Part shown: positions 8,581-16,261 of the stretch, in pieces | Layout of the letters: each line of letters starts with the position of its first letter | Position numbering within the stretch: position 1 is the stretch's first letter | Assembly: GCA_964419255.1 (NCBI GenBank) | Contig: CAYQOU010000059.1 | Span: 1-26,576 of the forward strand | DNA from: CAZPHU01 sp964419255 | GTDB lineage: Bacteria > Fibrobacterota > Chitinivibrionia > Chitinivibrionales > CAYFVL01 | Direction: 5' to 3' | DNA: 26,576 nt | Made by a program: the position numbers and the translations under genes | The notes under the pieces: generated by a model | The model's input: the letters and a program-made list of their open reading frames with translations, nothing else | The model's database searches: none | Told to the model about the DNA's origin: nothing

Positions 8581-9078
8581 TCATCCAAGCTCCGGTTTTA
8601 TCAATTCTACCCATGTCTTTATCCGCTCATCGGTCATCCCAGCCTGATTGTCGTCATCGAGTGCGAGGCCGACAAATTCACCACCTTTTACCGCGCGGGA
8701 GCTTGAGTATTCATAGCCATCAGTCGGCCAGGTACCGATTACCGCGGCGCCCGCGGCTGTGAATGCATCGTAGAGAATGCCGATCCCATCGACAAAGGTA
8801 TCAGAATAGCTGGTTTGATCACCGGTACCAAAGAGCGCGACTTTTTTACCTTTAAGTTCAAGTCTGCTGATTTTGTCTACCAGCGGAGCCCAGTCGTCCT
8901 GTATCTCGCCGTAGCCCCAGGTTGAAGTTCCGGCTATGATAACGTCAAAGGATGCGATTTCATCGGCAGACATTCTGTCGACGCTTTTGATCTCGTCAAT
9001 ACCGAGTATTTTTCCTATAGTATCTGCCGCGGATCTGGTGTTGTTTGTCGTTGAGCCGTAGAGAACCACTGCTTTCAT
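8581..9078 (-). CDS. fld: Flavodoxin
   Basis: A 165-residue flavodoxin that binds FMN and carries low-potential electrons in the cytoplasm. The phosphate loop is YGSTTNNTRSAA (T10, T11, T14), the first isoalloxazine loop is GTSTWGYGE with its tryptophan, and the second is GTGDQTSYSDTF with its tyrosine. Length and the insertion between the last strands fit the long-chain class. ATG 9078 has a strong SD (AAAGGAG, 8 nt). The gene lies between the His-rich gene and DUF2325 in the same orientation. Flavodoxins typically replace ferredoxin when iron is short; here it could also supply electrons for haem handling. Identification is firm, partner unknown. Confidence 0.95.
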   Translation of the reverse strand: MKAVVLYGSTTNNTRSAADTIGKILGIDEIKSVDRMSADEIASFDVIIAGTSTWGYGEIQDDWAPLVDKISRLELKGKKVALFGTGDQTSYSDTFVDGIGILYDAFTAAGAAVIGTWPTDGYEYSSSRAVKGGEFVGLALDDDNQAGMTDERIKTWVELIKPELG

Positions 9079-9107
9079 TACGTAATCTCCTTTGTTATGT
9101 ATTGATA

Positions 9108-9608
9108 TTATGGATGTTCGCTCATTTCCGGATGTGTTTCAGTATGCATCACATGAGCGAGAACATCATGTATATGATTATCCAGGTCACGGATATGCGT
9201 TTGGAGGTTTTCCATTGACCTGCCGCCGCATGAGCAGTTTTTCAGATCCTTGCTCAAATGCTCAATATCTTCGTGCATATGCTCAAGATCCTTTCGCAGA
9301 TGCATGACATCATCTTTCAACAGTCCCATTGTCACTCCTTTTTTTGAGGTTTTGTGTTCTGTTGCTATATTCGGAATTGAGATAGTATCACCATGCTGTT
9401 CCACATGCCCTATATGTGCAAGCACATTGATGACATGTGTTTCCAGATCGCACATATGTGCAAGAAAATCGCCGAGTCTGAGCAACTCCTCCAGCGGAGC
9501 AAGGGCAAGCTTGTTGCTGTCCAGGCGATGCTTGAAATCCGCGATATCTTTCTGTAGATGTGCTAAATCACCGCGTAAATGCGTAATATCATCCTTTAGG
9601 TAGCCCAT
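9108..9608 (-). CDS. His-rich amphipathic coiled-coil protein, tandem duplication
   Basis: A 166-residue protein made of two related units fused in frame. Each begins M-G-x-L-K-D-D followed by helices with histidine at about seven-residue spacing (unit 1 THLRGDLAHLQKDIADFKH; unit 2 MHLRKDLEHMHEDIEHL) and then a second helix rich in His (ETHVINVLAHIGHVEQH; NHIHDVLAHVMHTETH). There are 20 His in 166 residues, and unit 2 adds CSCGG. No signal peptide is visible. The ATG at 9608 has only a weak SD, whereas unit 2 (residue 94) has its own strong SD, so a separate 73-aa product is likely. Histidines on one helix face suggest metal or haem binding. I recognise no named family. Confidence 0.7.
   Translation of the reverse strand: MGYLKDDITHLRGDLAHLQKDIADFKHRLDSNKLALAPLEELLRLGDFLAHMCDLETHVINVLAHIGHVEQHGDTISIPNIATEHKTSKKGVTMGLLKDDVMHLRKDLEHMHEDIEHLSKDLKNCSCGGRSMENLQTHIRDLDNHIHDVLAHVMHTETHPEMSEHP
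9327..9345 (-). promoter_or_regulatory. Internal ribosome binding site and start of the second His-rich unit
   Basis: On the minus strand an A-rich AAAAGGAG lies five nucleotides before ATG 9329, a textbook SD placed inside the 166-codon frame. It is far stronger than the site before ATG 9608. It marks the ancestral start of a second gene copy, so translation from 9329 would give a 73-residue single-unit protein ending at 9108. Confidence 0.7.
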
Positions 9609-9860
9609 CGGCAGCTCTCACTTTCTTTTTTTCCGTTTGATAATCAATGGAATACCGCAGTTGCATCAAGCCGTAAATTGTGTGCGTGCAGCAGGGAAGG
9701 GATGAACAGCAACACAATAGCAAACAGGCAAGATTTTTCCGCTTGCTCACAAGATTTTGTATGTCACCATCGTTTTGCAGGTGTAGTGCTTTTATTATGA
9801 TAAACCTTTCGATAATCGGCGGCTCCATACAGAGTCGCCATTCTATTCCACAATGTATAG
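9609..9860. other. Gap between hmuY and the His-rich gene; possible decayed ORF
   Basis: This 252-nt stretch holds no well-supported gene. One minus-strand frame around 9680-9765 reads like the end of a signal peptide (FAIVLLFIPSLLHAHN) but has no start codon and stops soon after. An overlapping 79-residue frame (9589-9828) begins at an ATG without SD and contains a poly-Cys stretch, unlike a real protein. It may be the wreck of a small secreted protein or simply an untranslated intercistronic region. Confidence 0.3.
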
Positions 9861-10877
9861 CTACTTACTGAATGCCGATGCGCCATCTGCCTGATACAGG
9901 TACTCAAAAATGCAATAGAACTTTTCACTGGGAGTACCCGGACCGTTGAAAGTAGCAATCTTTAACTTGGCATATTTGCCGTCTGTGTCCTTCAGTACAT
10001 AGGTGTGTGGCAAAACATCGAAGACCCTGTTGGTGTGATCGTAGACATACCATCCGTGGCCTATTCCAAGCATGTTGCTTGAAAAAGAAAGACCCGATGC
10101 ATCCAGCACTTCATCAATATCCGTTGAATCCACCCTGGCAACTTTTACACCACCAGACTTGTTGATTGCTATCGAGCTGCGGCCGCCGGTAGCCGTACCC
10201 ATGGCGAACTCCGTTCGCCCGAAGCGGATATCCCAGGCATTCTTTTCTGGTGCAACGAGAACAGCTTCTTTGTCGGCGCAATTGATATAGGTGTATTCGT
10301 ACTCGCTGTTATGTGTAAAAGTATGTTCATCTGCCGATGCCGCGTCGGGAGGGCCGATTTTCATCTTGACCGTTCCTTCCATACTCGCACCGGTGAACTG
10401 AACCTTGTATGAGGCGGCAGGTGTGCCTTTCACTTTGAGCAAATATACCTGCCCTGTGTAGCTGGGCGGCATGCTGGATGTATTCATCCAGTTTGTACCC
10501 AGTACATTTGCGTTTGTATCGGTACGGGTGTACTTTTTTGTGGTATCGCTGAACCACGGAGTGAAATCCTGGCTGAAATCCGTAATTCCGGTGCTGCACA
10601 CCGAAACGCCCGTTCCGTAATTGCCGGAGTTTGCTATGATATTGAGATTGCCGTCAAAGGCAATGTGCCAGGTGTTGCCGGGAAGTGTTGATGCCGTGCC
10701 CGTAGAAAAATCATAGTACACGACATTGTTGGCCCCTTCATAATCGACATTGGCGGTGTCGATCTGATAGGATTCCGCAGCTTGCGTATTTTTGTCTTTG
10801 GGATTGCTTCCGAAATCGCATCCCGACAACACAACAAGTGCCGCAATACCGATAGAAATTGAAAGAAACGAACGCAT
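9861..10877 (-). CDS. hmuY: HmuY-family haem-binding outer-membrane lipoprotein
   Basis: A 338-residue lipoprotein. The signal peptide ends in lipobox VLSGC at about residue 20, followed by D, which favours lipidation and outer-membrane anchoring. The body has HmuY-family features: YYDFSTGTASTLPGNTWHIAFDG, two related beta-rich halves, NAWDIRFGRTEF and the end HTYVLKDTDGKYAKLKIATF followed by FEYLYQ. HmuY proteins capture haem and pass it to HmuR; P. gingivalis HmuY uses two histidines, and candidates here are in NTWHIAF, GIGHGWYVYDH and LPHTY. ATG 10877 has SD AAAGGAGG, which overlaps the TAA of hmuR, so the genes are translationally coupled. Order hmuR-hmuY is reversed from P. gingivalis. 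Confidence 0.85.
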   Translation of the reverse strand: MRSFLSISIGIAALVVLSGCDFGSNPKDKNTQAAESYQIDTANVDYEGANNVVYYDFSTGTASTLPGNTWHIAFDGNLNIIANSGNYGTGVSVCSTGITDFSQDFTPWFSDTTKKYTRTDTNANVLGTNWMNTSSMPPSYTGQVYLLKVKGTPAASYKVQFTGASMEGTVKMKIGPPDAASADEHTFTHNSEYEYTYINCADKEAVLVAPEKNAWDIRFGRTEFAMGTATGGRSSIAINKSGGVKVARVDSTDIDEVLDASGLSFSSNMLGIGHGWYVYDHTNRVFDVLPHTYVLKDTDGKYAKLKIATFNGPGTPSEKFYCIFEYLYQADGASAFSK

Positions 10878-10887
10878 ATATCCTCCT

Positions 10888-12966
10888 TTAAGGATTATTG
10901 TTATTAAAAGGATCTGTAATGTCATAAATCGAAACTTTGAGTTCTGCAAAAATTGTCCGTCCGGTTGCCTGATTCCACTCCTGTGAGTCATTGTCAAGCA
11001 AATTTTTTCCTCCTACGGTCATAGAACCCAGCGACGGAAACGGAAATTCAATTGCGGCATTGATATCCGCGATATCCGCCAGGACGCTGTCCGGTTCGCT
11101 TGTGTACTTTTGTGCGCTCCTCCAGACAATATCAGCGGAAAATGATGGTTTGTAAGTGCTGAATAGTAAAGGTGAATAGAACACGGATGCCTTTGCCGTG
11201 AAAGGGGAATAGAGCTCTGCATCCACAAGTGTTCCGTCTTCATCCCAGTTTTTGGATTGTAGAACCGAATAGGTCGTTTTGAACTGGAGAGATTTGTGGA
11301 CCTCAAACTGAAACGATACATCGATACCTTGAGTGATGGCTGAATCCTTGTTCACATAGGCCCGTACTGCGTCATAATGTATGCCCAGCGCCGTAGTGCC
11401 TGTGTCCCTGCTTATTTCCTGTGTGGTGATCTGGTCATACAGCTTTGTCGCATGTCCGCCGAATTCCCACGAAAAGAGATCACCTGTTTTTCCTCCGATG
11501 CCACCGTTGATGCCCCATGACCGTTCCGGTTTCAGGTCAGTACTTCCCGAAAGAACGAAGATGCCGCCGGTGTGTACCCAATCATCACGATAGTTGTCCT
11601 TGAATGTTGGCGCCCGGTAGGCGCCGCCTGCCTTAGCCCGCACGAAAAGTTTCGGGGAGATATTGACACGAACACCCAGATCCGGAGTAAGCGCACCGGC
11701 ATATCTGCTGTTCCATGAATACCGAAGCCCTGGAGTGAAAATGAAACGGTCGTTGCCACCGATATTGATGATGTTCTGGACGAATGGCGCGAGGTGCGTT
11801 GCGGATTTACCCCCGTCCTTGATATACACCGCCTCAACGGCTTCATACCCGCCGGCCAGTCCAAGGGTGATTGCCTGTGAATTGCCAATGTTTTTTGTGG
11901 CTTTTACTTCTGCACCGACTGTGGGAAAGCCGGTTGTTTCTTTCTCCTGCTCCTTTTTGGTGTCAAAGTTGAATCGCACCCGTTCATGATGGTAGTTCTG
12001 CCCGGAAACATACCCTCCGAGCGTCAGGGTCGGATCTAATTCATGTTCAAGCGCGATAGTGCCATCAAACCGCTGTGTGAAAATTGTCATTTTCTGACTT
12101 GTTGAAGCGGACGACACGCGCTTGTTATCCGCATACTTGAATGAGCCCCGAACGGATGAAACCGGTGTCTTGTCAGAGTTGATCTCGATACCGAAATTCC
12201 TGCGCAGTTCCCACGGTATCGAAAAGTAGGGTCTGTCACCGAAAAGCCTGCTTTCAAGTGTATCAACTGCCCCGGCATCAAGAAAGTATCCCGCATCAGC
12301 CCGAACCCCGAACCAGTCGTTGTTGTGAGACAACAAGGCCGACCCGTTAAGCCAGCCACCCCAATGGCTTCGCTTATCATCGCGCGGCTGGATTACGGCA
12401 AACCCCGGCTCTTCCCATTGCGACGAACCGATATTGGACGAATAGCGCTGCTGCAGTTGGATCGATGCTGTCCGCGATCCGGCATTCTTTTTGGTGATGA
12501 TATTCACTACACCGGCTACCGCATCCGAACCGTACAGCGCTGAGCCAGATCCTTTGAGAATTTCGATACGCTCCACATCGCCCAGCGGTATGTTCTGGAG
12601 ATTAAGACCGCCTGCCGCATCGCCATCGACAACCGGAATGCCGTCAATGAGAATTCTGGTATACGAACCGGCAAACCCGTTAATGCTGATTCGCGAACCT
12701 CCCATGAACTGTGTGATCGACAACCCCGGAACAGCTTTAAGAACCTCTTCAATCCTGGTTGGGTTCAATGTTTTCAAATCAAGGCTGTCGATAATAGTCA
12801 TATCCTCGGTTGCATTTGTCCGCTTGATACCAGACTTTACTCCTGTGACAATGATGTCTTCGAAGGCACTGTCAGCGGTATCCCGGGCTTGTGCAAAAAC
12901 ACCGAACCATGCGGCAACAATCATGATCGTGCATGATGCCTTTCTTGTATTTCGCAAATTTTGCAT
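10888..12966 (-). CDS. hmuR: HmuR-like TonB-dependent haem receptor
   Basis: A 692-residue outer-membrane receptor that imports haem using TonB energy. It has a signal peptide (to about FAQARD), a TonB-box-like segment (EDIIVTG), a plug domain with ILIDGIPVVDGD, VERIEILKGSGSALYGSDAVAGVVNIITKK, and a 22-strand barrel ending in an aromatic-poor tail. The barrel carries YRAPTFKDNY, then a histidine in WVHTGG, then STDLKPERS, the FRAP-His-NPDL arrangement typical of haem receptors. ATG 12966 follows SD GGGAGG with 6 nt spacing; the frame opens further upstream to 13086 but that segment is the structured leader. First gene of the hmu operon. Confidence 0.9.
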   Translation of the reverse strand: MQNLRNTRKASCTIMIVAAWFGVFAQARDTADSAFEDIIVTGVKSGIKRTNATEDMTIIDSLDLKTLNPTRIEEVLKAVPGLSITQFMGGSRISINGFAGSYTRILIDGIPVVDGDAAGGLNLQNIPLGDVERIEILKGSGSALYGSDAVAGVVNIITKKNAGSRTASIQLQQRYSSNIGSSQWEEPGFAVIQPRDDKRSHWGGWLNGSALLSHNNDWFGVRADAGYFLDAGAVDTLESRLFGDRPYFSIPWELRRNFGIEINSDKTPVSSVRGSFKYADNKRVSSASTSQKMTIFTQRFDGTIALEHELDPTLTLGGYVSGQNYHHERVRFNFDTKKEQEKETTGFPTVGAEVKATKNIGNSQAITLGLAGGYEAVEAVYIKDGGKSATHLAPFVQNIINIGGNDRFIFTPGLRYSWNSRYAGALTPDLGVRVNISPKLFVRAKAGGAYRAPTFKDNYRDDWVHTGGIFVLSGSTDLKPERSWGINGGIGGKTGDLFSWEFGGHATKLYDQITTQEISRDTGTTALGIHYDAVRAYVNKDSAITQGIDVSFQFEVHKSLQFKTTYSVLQSKNWDEDGTLVDAELYSPFTAKASVFYSPLLFSTYKPSFSADIVWRSAQKYTSEPDSVLADIADINAAIEFPFPSLGSMTVGGKNLLDNDSQEWNQATGRTIFAELKVSIYDITDPFNNNNP

Positions 12967-13108
12967 ATTTTTCCTCCCAAATAAAAAAGCCGGCCGGATT
13001 CCAGTTCCTCTGGTGGTCCAGTCGGCTTTTCTGTAGGTAACTTCGTTGTTTAGTTTGCGCTCTGCTGGTGCAGTGGCGCGTTTCAAACTGTTTTATTTAT
13101 ATCATTTT
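12967..13108 (-). promoter_or_regulatory. Structured hmuR leader with terminator-like hairpin
   Basis: Two structures lie between the methyltransferase-like gene and hmuR. Upstream, AGTTTG/CAAACT (plus-strand 13052-13057 and 13084-13089) closes a hairpin with an inner CGC/GCG. Downstream, AAAAGCCG (plus 13023-13030 on the opposite strand) pairs with CGGCTTTT, and the stem runs into six T on the minus strand (12983-12988), 10 nt before the hmuR SD. Inside its loop, CTGG-CCAG can pair in two mutually exclusive ways. It may be the terminator of the upstream operon or an attenuator for hmuR. I could not assign it to a riboswitch class. Confidence 0.5.
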
Positions 13109-13673
13109 CTAAAAGAGTCCTGCATACCTCGGCACTCTTTTCATATACACTCGATACGATTCTCCGTATTTCTCACTGCAGTATTTCTCCTGCTGCAGCA
13201 CCATCCGATGTGTAACCAGGTTCTCTACTGTATGAAGAACGACAATAGTCCACGAGCCCAACCATGAGGGCCATTCCGTATCCCACAAGAGCATACGCGA
13301 CATAGATCGGGTTTCTGCTGAAACGGTATACCCCGGCAACAACCGGATCTCCCGGCTGCGTCAAGGTGTAATTAACAAGTGCTACGGCGGTAAACAACAT
13401 ACCGGTACTGAATAAACCCAGCCCGGCTAAAAGGAGACTGCTGTTTTGAGTGAACGGGTGCAATACTGGCAGGGCGAGGGTGGCGATCCAGGATAGTTGC
13501 CCTGTCCAGTTCAAGACTGGTTTGCTGCCGGAACCTTCCGGGATGGCATGTGTCAATAAACGGGTAAGCGCTCCTTTTCGCAGCATGGGTAAGCCGAGGT
13601 TGATAAATAAATACGCAAATGTTAACCAACATCCGCCCATGCATTGAAATGAAATTTCTGGAAAGAGATGCAT
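13109..13673 (-). pseudogene. Isoprenylcysteine/phospholipid methyltransferase-like gene, frameshifted
   Basis: The first part, from ATG 13673 (SD AGGAGG, 7 nt), encodes a membrane protein with about four helices and the family segment VVAGVYRFSRNPIYVAYALVGYG. The reading frame then changes: the true continuation (SWTIVVLHTVENLVTHRMV, then EKYCSEKYGESYRVYMKRVPRY) lies in the next frame and ends at 13109. The shift maps to the GGG run at 13257-13259, where one G too many explains it. Both halves match the ICMT/PEMT methyltransferase superfamily (NPxY, E-K-Y-G-x-x-Y, VPRY). Either a real mutation or a homopolymer sequencing error. Substrate unknown. Last gene of the TonB operon. Confidence 0.75.
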
Positions 13674-13683
13674 ATCTATCCTC

Positions 13684-13866
13684 CTATAACCGCCGTTTTT
13701 CTTTTTTCTCGATCTGCACAACACGCCGGTCGTGTATGGTCACGACAACCTCGCCAAAGGAGACGCTCTCGATTGTATCAAGGATTTCCTTGCGCGTTCC
13801 TGGATCAAGTTTTGTAGCAGCTCCGGATGTGTTCTTTCTTTTTTTACTTGTTTCATCGTGTACCAT
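13684..13866 (-). CDS. YezD-like (DUF2292) small protein
   Basis: A 60-residue protein ending in the characteristic DUF2292/YezD pattern: ILDTIESVSFGEVVVTIHDRRVVQIEKKEKRR. The N-terminal third is basic and probably disordered. ATG 13866 overlaps the end of the TPR gene by 14 nt; in-frame TTG 13872 is an alternative, and no clear SD is visible, so it probably depends on coupled translation. It ends 10 nt before the methyltransferase-like gene. YezD-like proteins often lie beside sulfur or metal uptake genes but have no firmly established function that I can name. Confidence 0.8.
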   Translation of the reverse strand: MVHDETSKKRKNTSGAATKLDPGTRKEILDTIESVSFGEVVVTIHDRRVVQIEKKEKRRL

Positions 13867-14755
13867 CTGCAAGCACCGTTCTTATTCTGTTTATTCCCTG
13901 GATATCACCATACCTCTCATAATGGACCAGCAGGTTTCCAAGTCCTACCATGCCATCCGCACTGCCGTTTTTGTATGCCTGACCAAAGTATCTTTCTGCT
14001 TTGTCATAATAGCCGTTTTCAAATGCTATTCTTCCGGCTATCAGGGCAAGCGAAACAGACGAATCGTTATTGTCAAGAGCCCTGTCGGCTTCAATAAGTG
14101 CCGTGTAGGCGGCTCCCATATTTTTGAGCACATTGACCAGAGAAATCCATCCCTGAATGCGCGACGGATTTGTAGCGGTACATTGTCTTAACGTCGCCAA
14201 GGCAGCTGCCGTATCACCGGACTCAAGCTGGAGTTCTCCAGAGAGCAGCAACACATCGTAATATCGCCCGCCTGCCTGCGGATACCGTGAAAGCCAGCGC
14301 AGTGCCTCGCTATTGTCACCGGTAATTCTGGCGATATCGTAAAGCGCCAGGTATGCATCGGACAGAGAAGAATCCGCCTCGACAGCCTTTTCGAAGTACA
14401 TTGCGGCAATACCATAATGCTCCAGTTCCTTGTGTGCTGACGCGAGTAGTGACCAGATCATTGCATCGGCGGCTTTTAATTGCAGAGCCCGATCAAGTGC
14501 GGCAATGCATGCGCCGTAGTCTTTTAACTCGTAGTATAGCACGCCCAGATTGATCCATCCGCGCGGGAACTCAGGAGCAATTGCAACCGATGACTCATAG
14601 CAGGAGACTGCCTTTTCCGGATTGCCATTCTGGTACCACGCATTTGCCAGATTAAACCAGGATAAGGCCGGGTTCTCTCCCTTGCTGATTGCTATCCGGT
14701 AGCTTTTGATCGCTTCAGTATATTCACCATTGCGGTAATGCTCATTGCCTTTTGA
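13853..14755 (-). CDS. TPR-repeat protein of the TonB operon, 5' end lost in gap
   Basis: About 300 residues are visible, consisting of consecutive tetratricopeptide repeats (NEHYRNGEYTEAIKSYRIAI, WFNLANAWYQNGNPEKAVSCYE, WINLGVLYYELKDYGACIAALDRAL and so on). The N-terminus falls into the assembly gap at 14756-14855, so start and export signal are unknown. A TPR protein directly after tonB is a feature of TonB2/TtpC-type operons, where it is thought to support the energy-transducing complex. The gene's end overlaps the YezD-like start. Its apparent in-frame fusion to the TonB segment across the N run has no meaning because the gap length is a placeholder. Confidence 0.85.
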   Translation of the reverse strand, partial: SKGNEHYRNGEYTEAIKSYRIAISKGENPALSWFNLANAWYQNGNPEKAVSCYESSVAIAPEFPRGWINLGVLYYELKDYGACIAALDRALQLKAADAMIWSLLASAHKELEHYGIAAMYFEKAVEADSSLSDAYLALYDIARITGDNSEALRWLSRYPQAGGRYYDVLLLSGELQLESGDTAAALATLRQCTATNPSRIQGWISLVNVLKNMGAAYTALIEADRALDNNDSSVSLALIAGRIAFENGYYDKAERYFGQAYKNGSADGMVGLGNLLVHYERYGDIQGINRIRTVLADGTR

Positions 14756-14855
14756 NNNNNNNNNNNNNNNNNNNNNNNNNNNNNNNNNNNNNNNNNNNNN
14801 NNNNNNNNNNNNNNNNNNNNNNNNNNNNNNNNNNNNNNNNNNNNNNNNNNNNNNN
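14756..14855. other. Assembly gap of 100 N
   Basis: Exactly 100 ambiguous bases, the usual placeholder for a scaffold gap of unknown length. It removes the C-terminal domain of TonB and the start of the TPR gene. Confidence 0.99.
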
Positions 14856-15265
14856 GTTCTTACCACCGGTCGCGGTGGTTCGTCAACATCGCTTTCGTCT
14901 AAAACTGCATCACCGCCGCTTCCTGCAGCGGCCATCCCGACACCATCTCCCGCTGTACCCGGATCAAGTATCGGGGCAAACCGCATTGAGAATCCCATGC
15001 TGCTCGACGTGCTGCGTTTTGTGCTTGTATTCATGGAACGCATAGTGCGTGTCTGCTGTTCAGGCTTTTTCTCTTCCTTGCGAATGTGCTGCATTACCAG
15101 AACCGGAGGTTTCTTTCCTGATTTGGCACTGTCCTCAAGTCGAAGTGCGTTGCGTGCAAGAGGCAGTATTGAAAAGAGAATCCCCGCAGTCAAGCATGCA
15201 GACGTTATTCGTATGGCATGGATTCCAATGGCAGCAAAGGCACTGGTAGCTTTATCGTTTTTCAT
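14856..15265 (-). CDS. tonB: TonB energy transducer, C-terminal domain lost in gap
   Basis: 136 residues are visible. A short cytoplasmic N-terminus leads into one membrane helix (about residues 13-35), then a periplasmic linker with KKPPVLVMQHIRKEEKKPEQ and a Gly/Ser-rich section ending DEPPRPVVR, where the TonB C-terminal domain normally begins. That domain lies in the gap. ATG 15265 is 5 nt after the exbD stop. The order ExbB-ExbD-TonB-TPR identifies it even without the C-terminal domain. It would transmit proton-motive force to the two receptors of this island. Confidence 0.8.
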
Positions 15266-15270
15266 GGTTT

Positions 15271-15681
15271 TTACTTCTGCTCTGCCGATACTGATACTTT
15301 TGCGACACCCGCTTTAGAACAGATATCCATTACTTGCACCGATCTGCCGAGAGTAGAGCCTTCATCGCCCACAATCACGACCGACGCATCGGGGCGCTGC
15401 TGGATTTCTTGGGACAGTATGGATTCAAGAGCGTCTTCACCAACCTGCCTCCCATGGACATGCAATGTTCCTTCACGGGATATTCCTACAAGAATCGTCT
15501 TCTGGCCAAGGGATACAGCGCTTTGCGCGGTTGGTTTGGTTACATCGACACCGGTTTCACGGTTGAAATTGGTCGTAATGACAAAGAATATCAGCAGTAT
15601 GAATACCATATCCAGAAGCGGCCCCATGTTTACTTCCGCTGCAGCTCCCTTTTTTCCGATTAAGCCATAGTCATCTAACAT
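15271..15681 (-). CDS. exbD: ExbD biopolymer transport protein
   Basis: 136 residues with a single N-terminal membrane helix (MGPLLDMVFILLIFFVITTNF) that carries the proton-path aspartate D24, a periplasmic ExbD/TolR domain with VVIVGDEGSTLGRSVQVMDIC, and an end in SVSAEQK. Normal length for the family. ATG 15681 overlaps the exbB stop by 11 nt and tonB starts 5 nt downstream. It works with ExbB as the stator of the TonB motor in the inner membrane. Confidence 0.95.
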   Translation of the reverse strand: MLDDYGLIGKKGAAAEVNMGPLLDMVFILLIFFVITTNFNRETGVDVTKPTAQSAVSLGQKTILVGISREGTLHVHGRQVGEDALESILSQEIQQRPDASVVIVGDEGSTLGRSVQVMDICSKAGVAKVSVSAEQK

Positions 15682-16252
15682 CGTGATCGTCCTCTTTCTT
15701 TGCCATTTCTGTCAGAATCGCTTCACCTTCGGCGATAATCGCTTTTTCCAGCGCGTTTTTTCTGTTTAACAGGTAATTGTGAAACAGCATACAGGGAAAC
15801 GCGACAAGCAGCCCGGCCTGTGTTGTCAGCAGCGAAACCGTAATCCCTTCAGTAAGGATAACCGGATTTGTATTACCCCAGGTTGTTATCAGGGAGAATG
15901 TCTGGATCATACCTGCAACAGTACCGAATAAGCCAAGGAAGGGGGCAACCTGAATCAAGGTGGCCATGGTATCAAGACCTGCCTCAAGTTCCGGAATAAT
16001 CATCAACAGTTTCTCGCGCATCTGGTTTTTATGATATTTCCAGGAATGCTCAGTTTGACAGAATACCATCCGGTGTATCGAGCAGAAACACCTCCGCGAA
16101 GGATCGGTTTTGCATTGTATGTCTCCTTTTGCAATTTTTCTGAATTGCAGCAGTTTTCCGAATCCGATATAGAGCACCGCTACGGCAACCAGAAATATCG
16201 CACCGTTGATCAGCCCGCCGTTATCAGCATAGTAGCTATATATGTCAAACAT
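15671..16252 (-). CDS. exbB: ExbB-like MotA/TolQ/ExbB proton channel
   Basis: 193 residues. The first membrane helix (about 15-35) is followed by a cytoplasmic stretch with several cysteines (RRCFCSIH), then the family core APFLGLFGTVAGMIQTFSLI and GITVSLLTTQAGLLVAFP across helices two and three. It begins 9 nt after the TtpC-like gene with a modest SD (AGGA). Being compact and directly before exbD, it corresponds to ExbB2 of TonB2 systems. Confidence 0.93.
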   Translation of the reverse strand: MFDIYSYYADNGGLINGAIFLVAVAVLYIGFGKLLQFRKIAKGDIQCKTDPSRRCFCSIHRMVFCQTEHSWKYHKNQMREKLLMIIPELEAGLDTMATLIQVAPFLGLFGTVAGMIQTFSLITTWGNTNPVILTEGITVSLLTTQAGLLVAFPCMLFHNYLLNRKNALEKAIIAEGEAILTEMAKKEDDHDVR

Positions 16253-16261
16253 ACACGAATC

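Noticed and set aside
9589..9828. 79-codon ORF with poly-Cys stretch
   Set aside because: No SD, unusual composition, overlaps the His-rich gene start.
13052..13089. Cobalamin riboswitch because GCCACTG occurs before hmuR
   Set aside because: The surrounding conserved elements of the B12 box are missing; a 7-base match alone is not enough.
13853..15265. TonB-TPR fusion protein of 470 residues
   Set aside because: It exists only by reading through the 100 N placeholder; known operons have two genes here.
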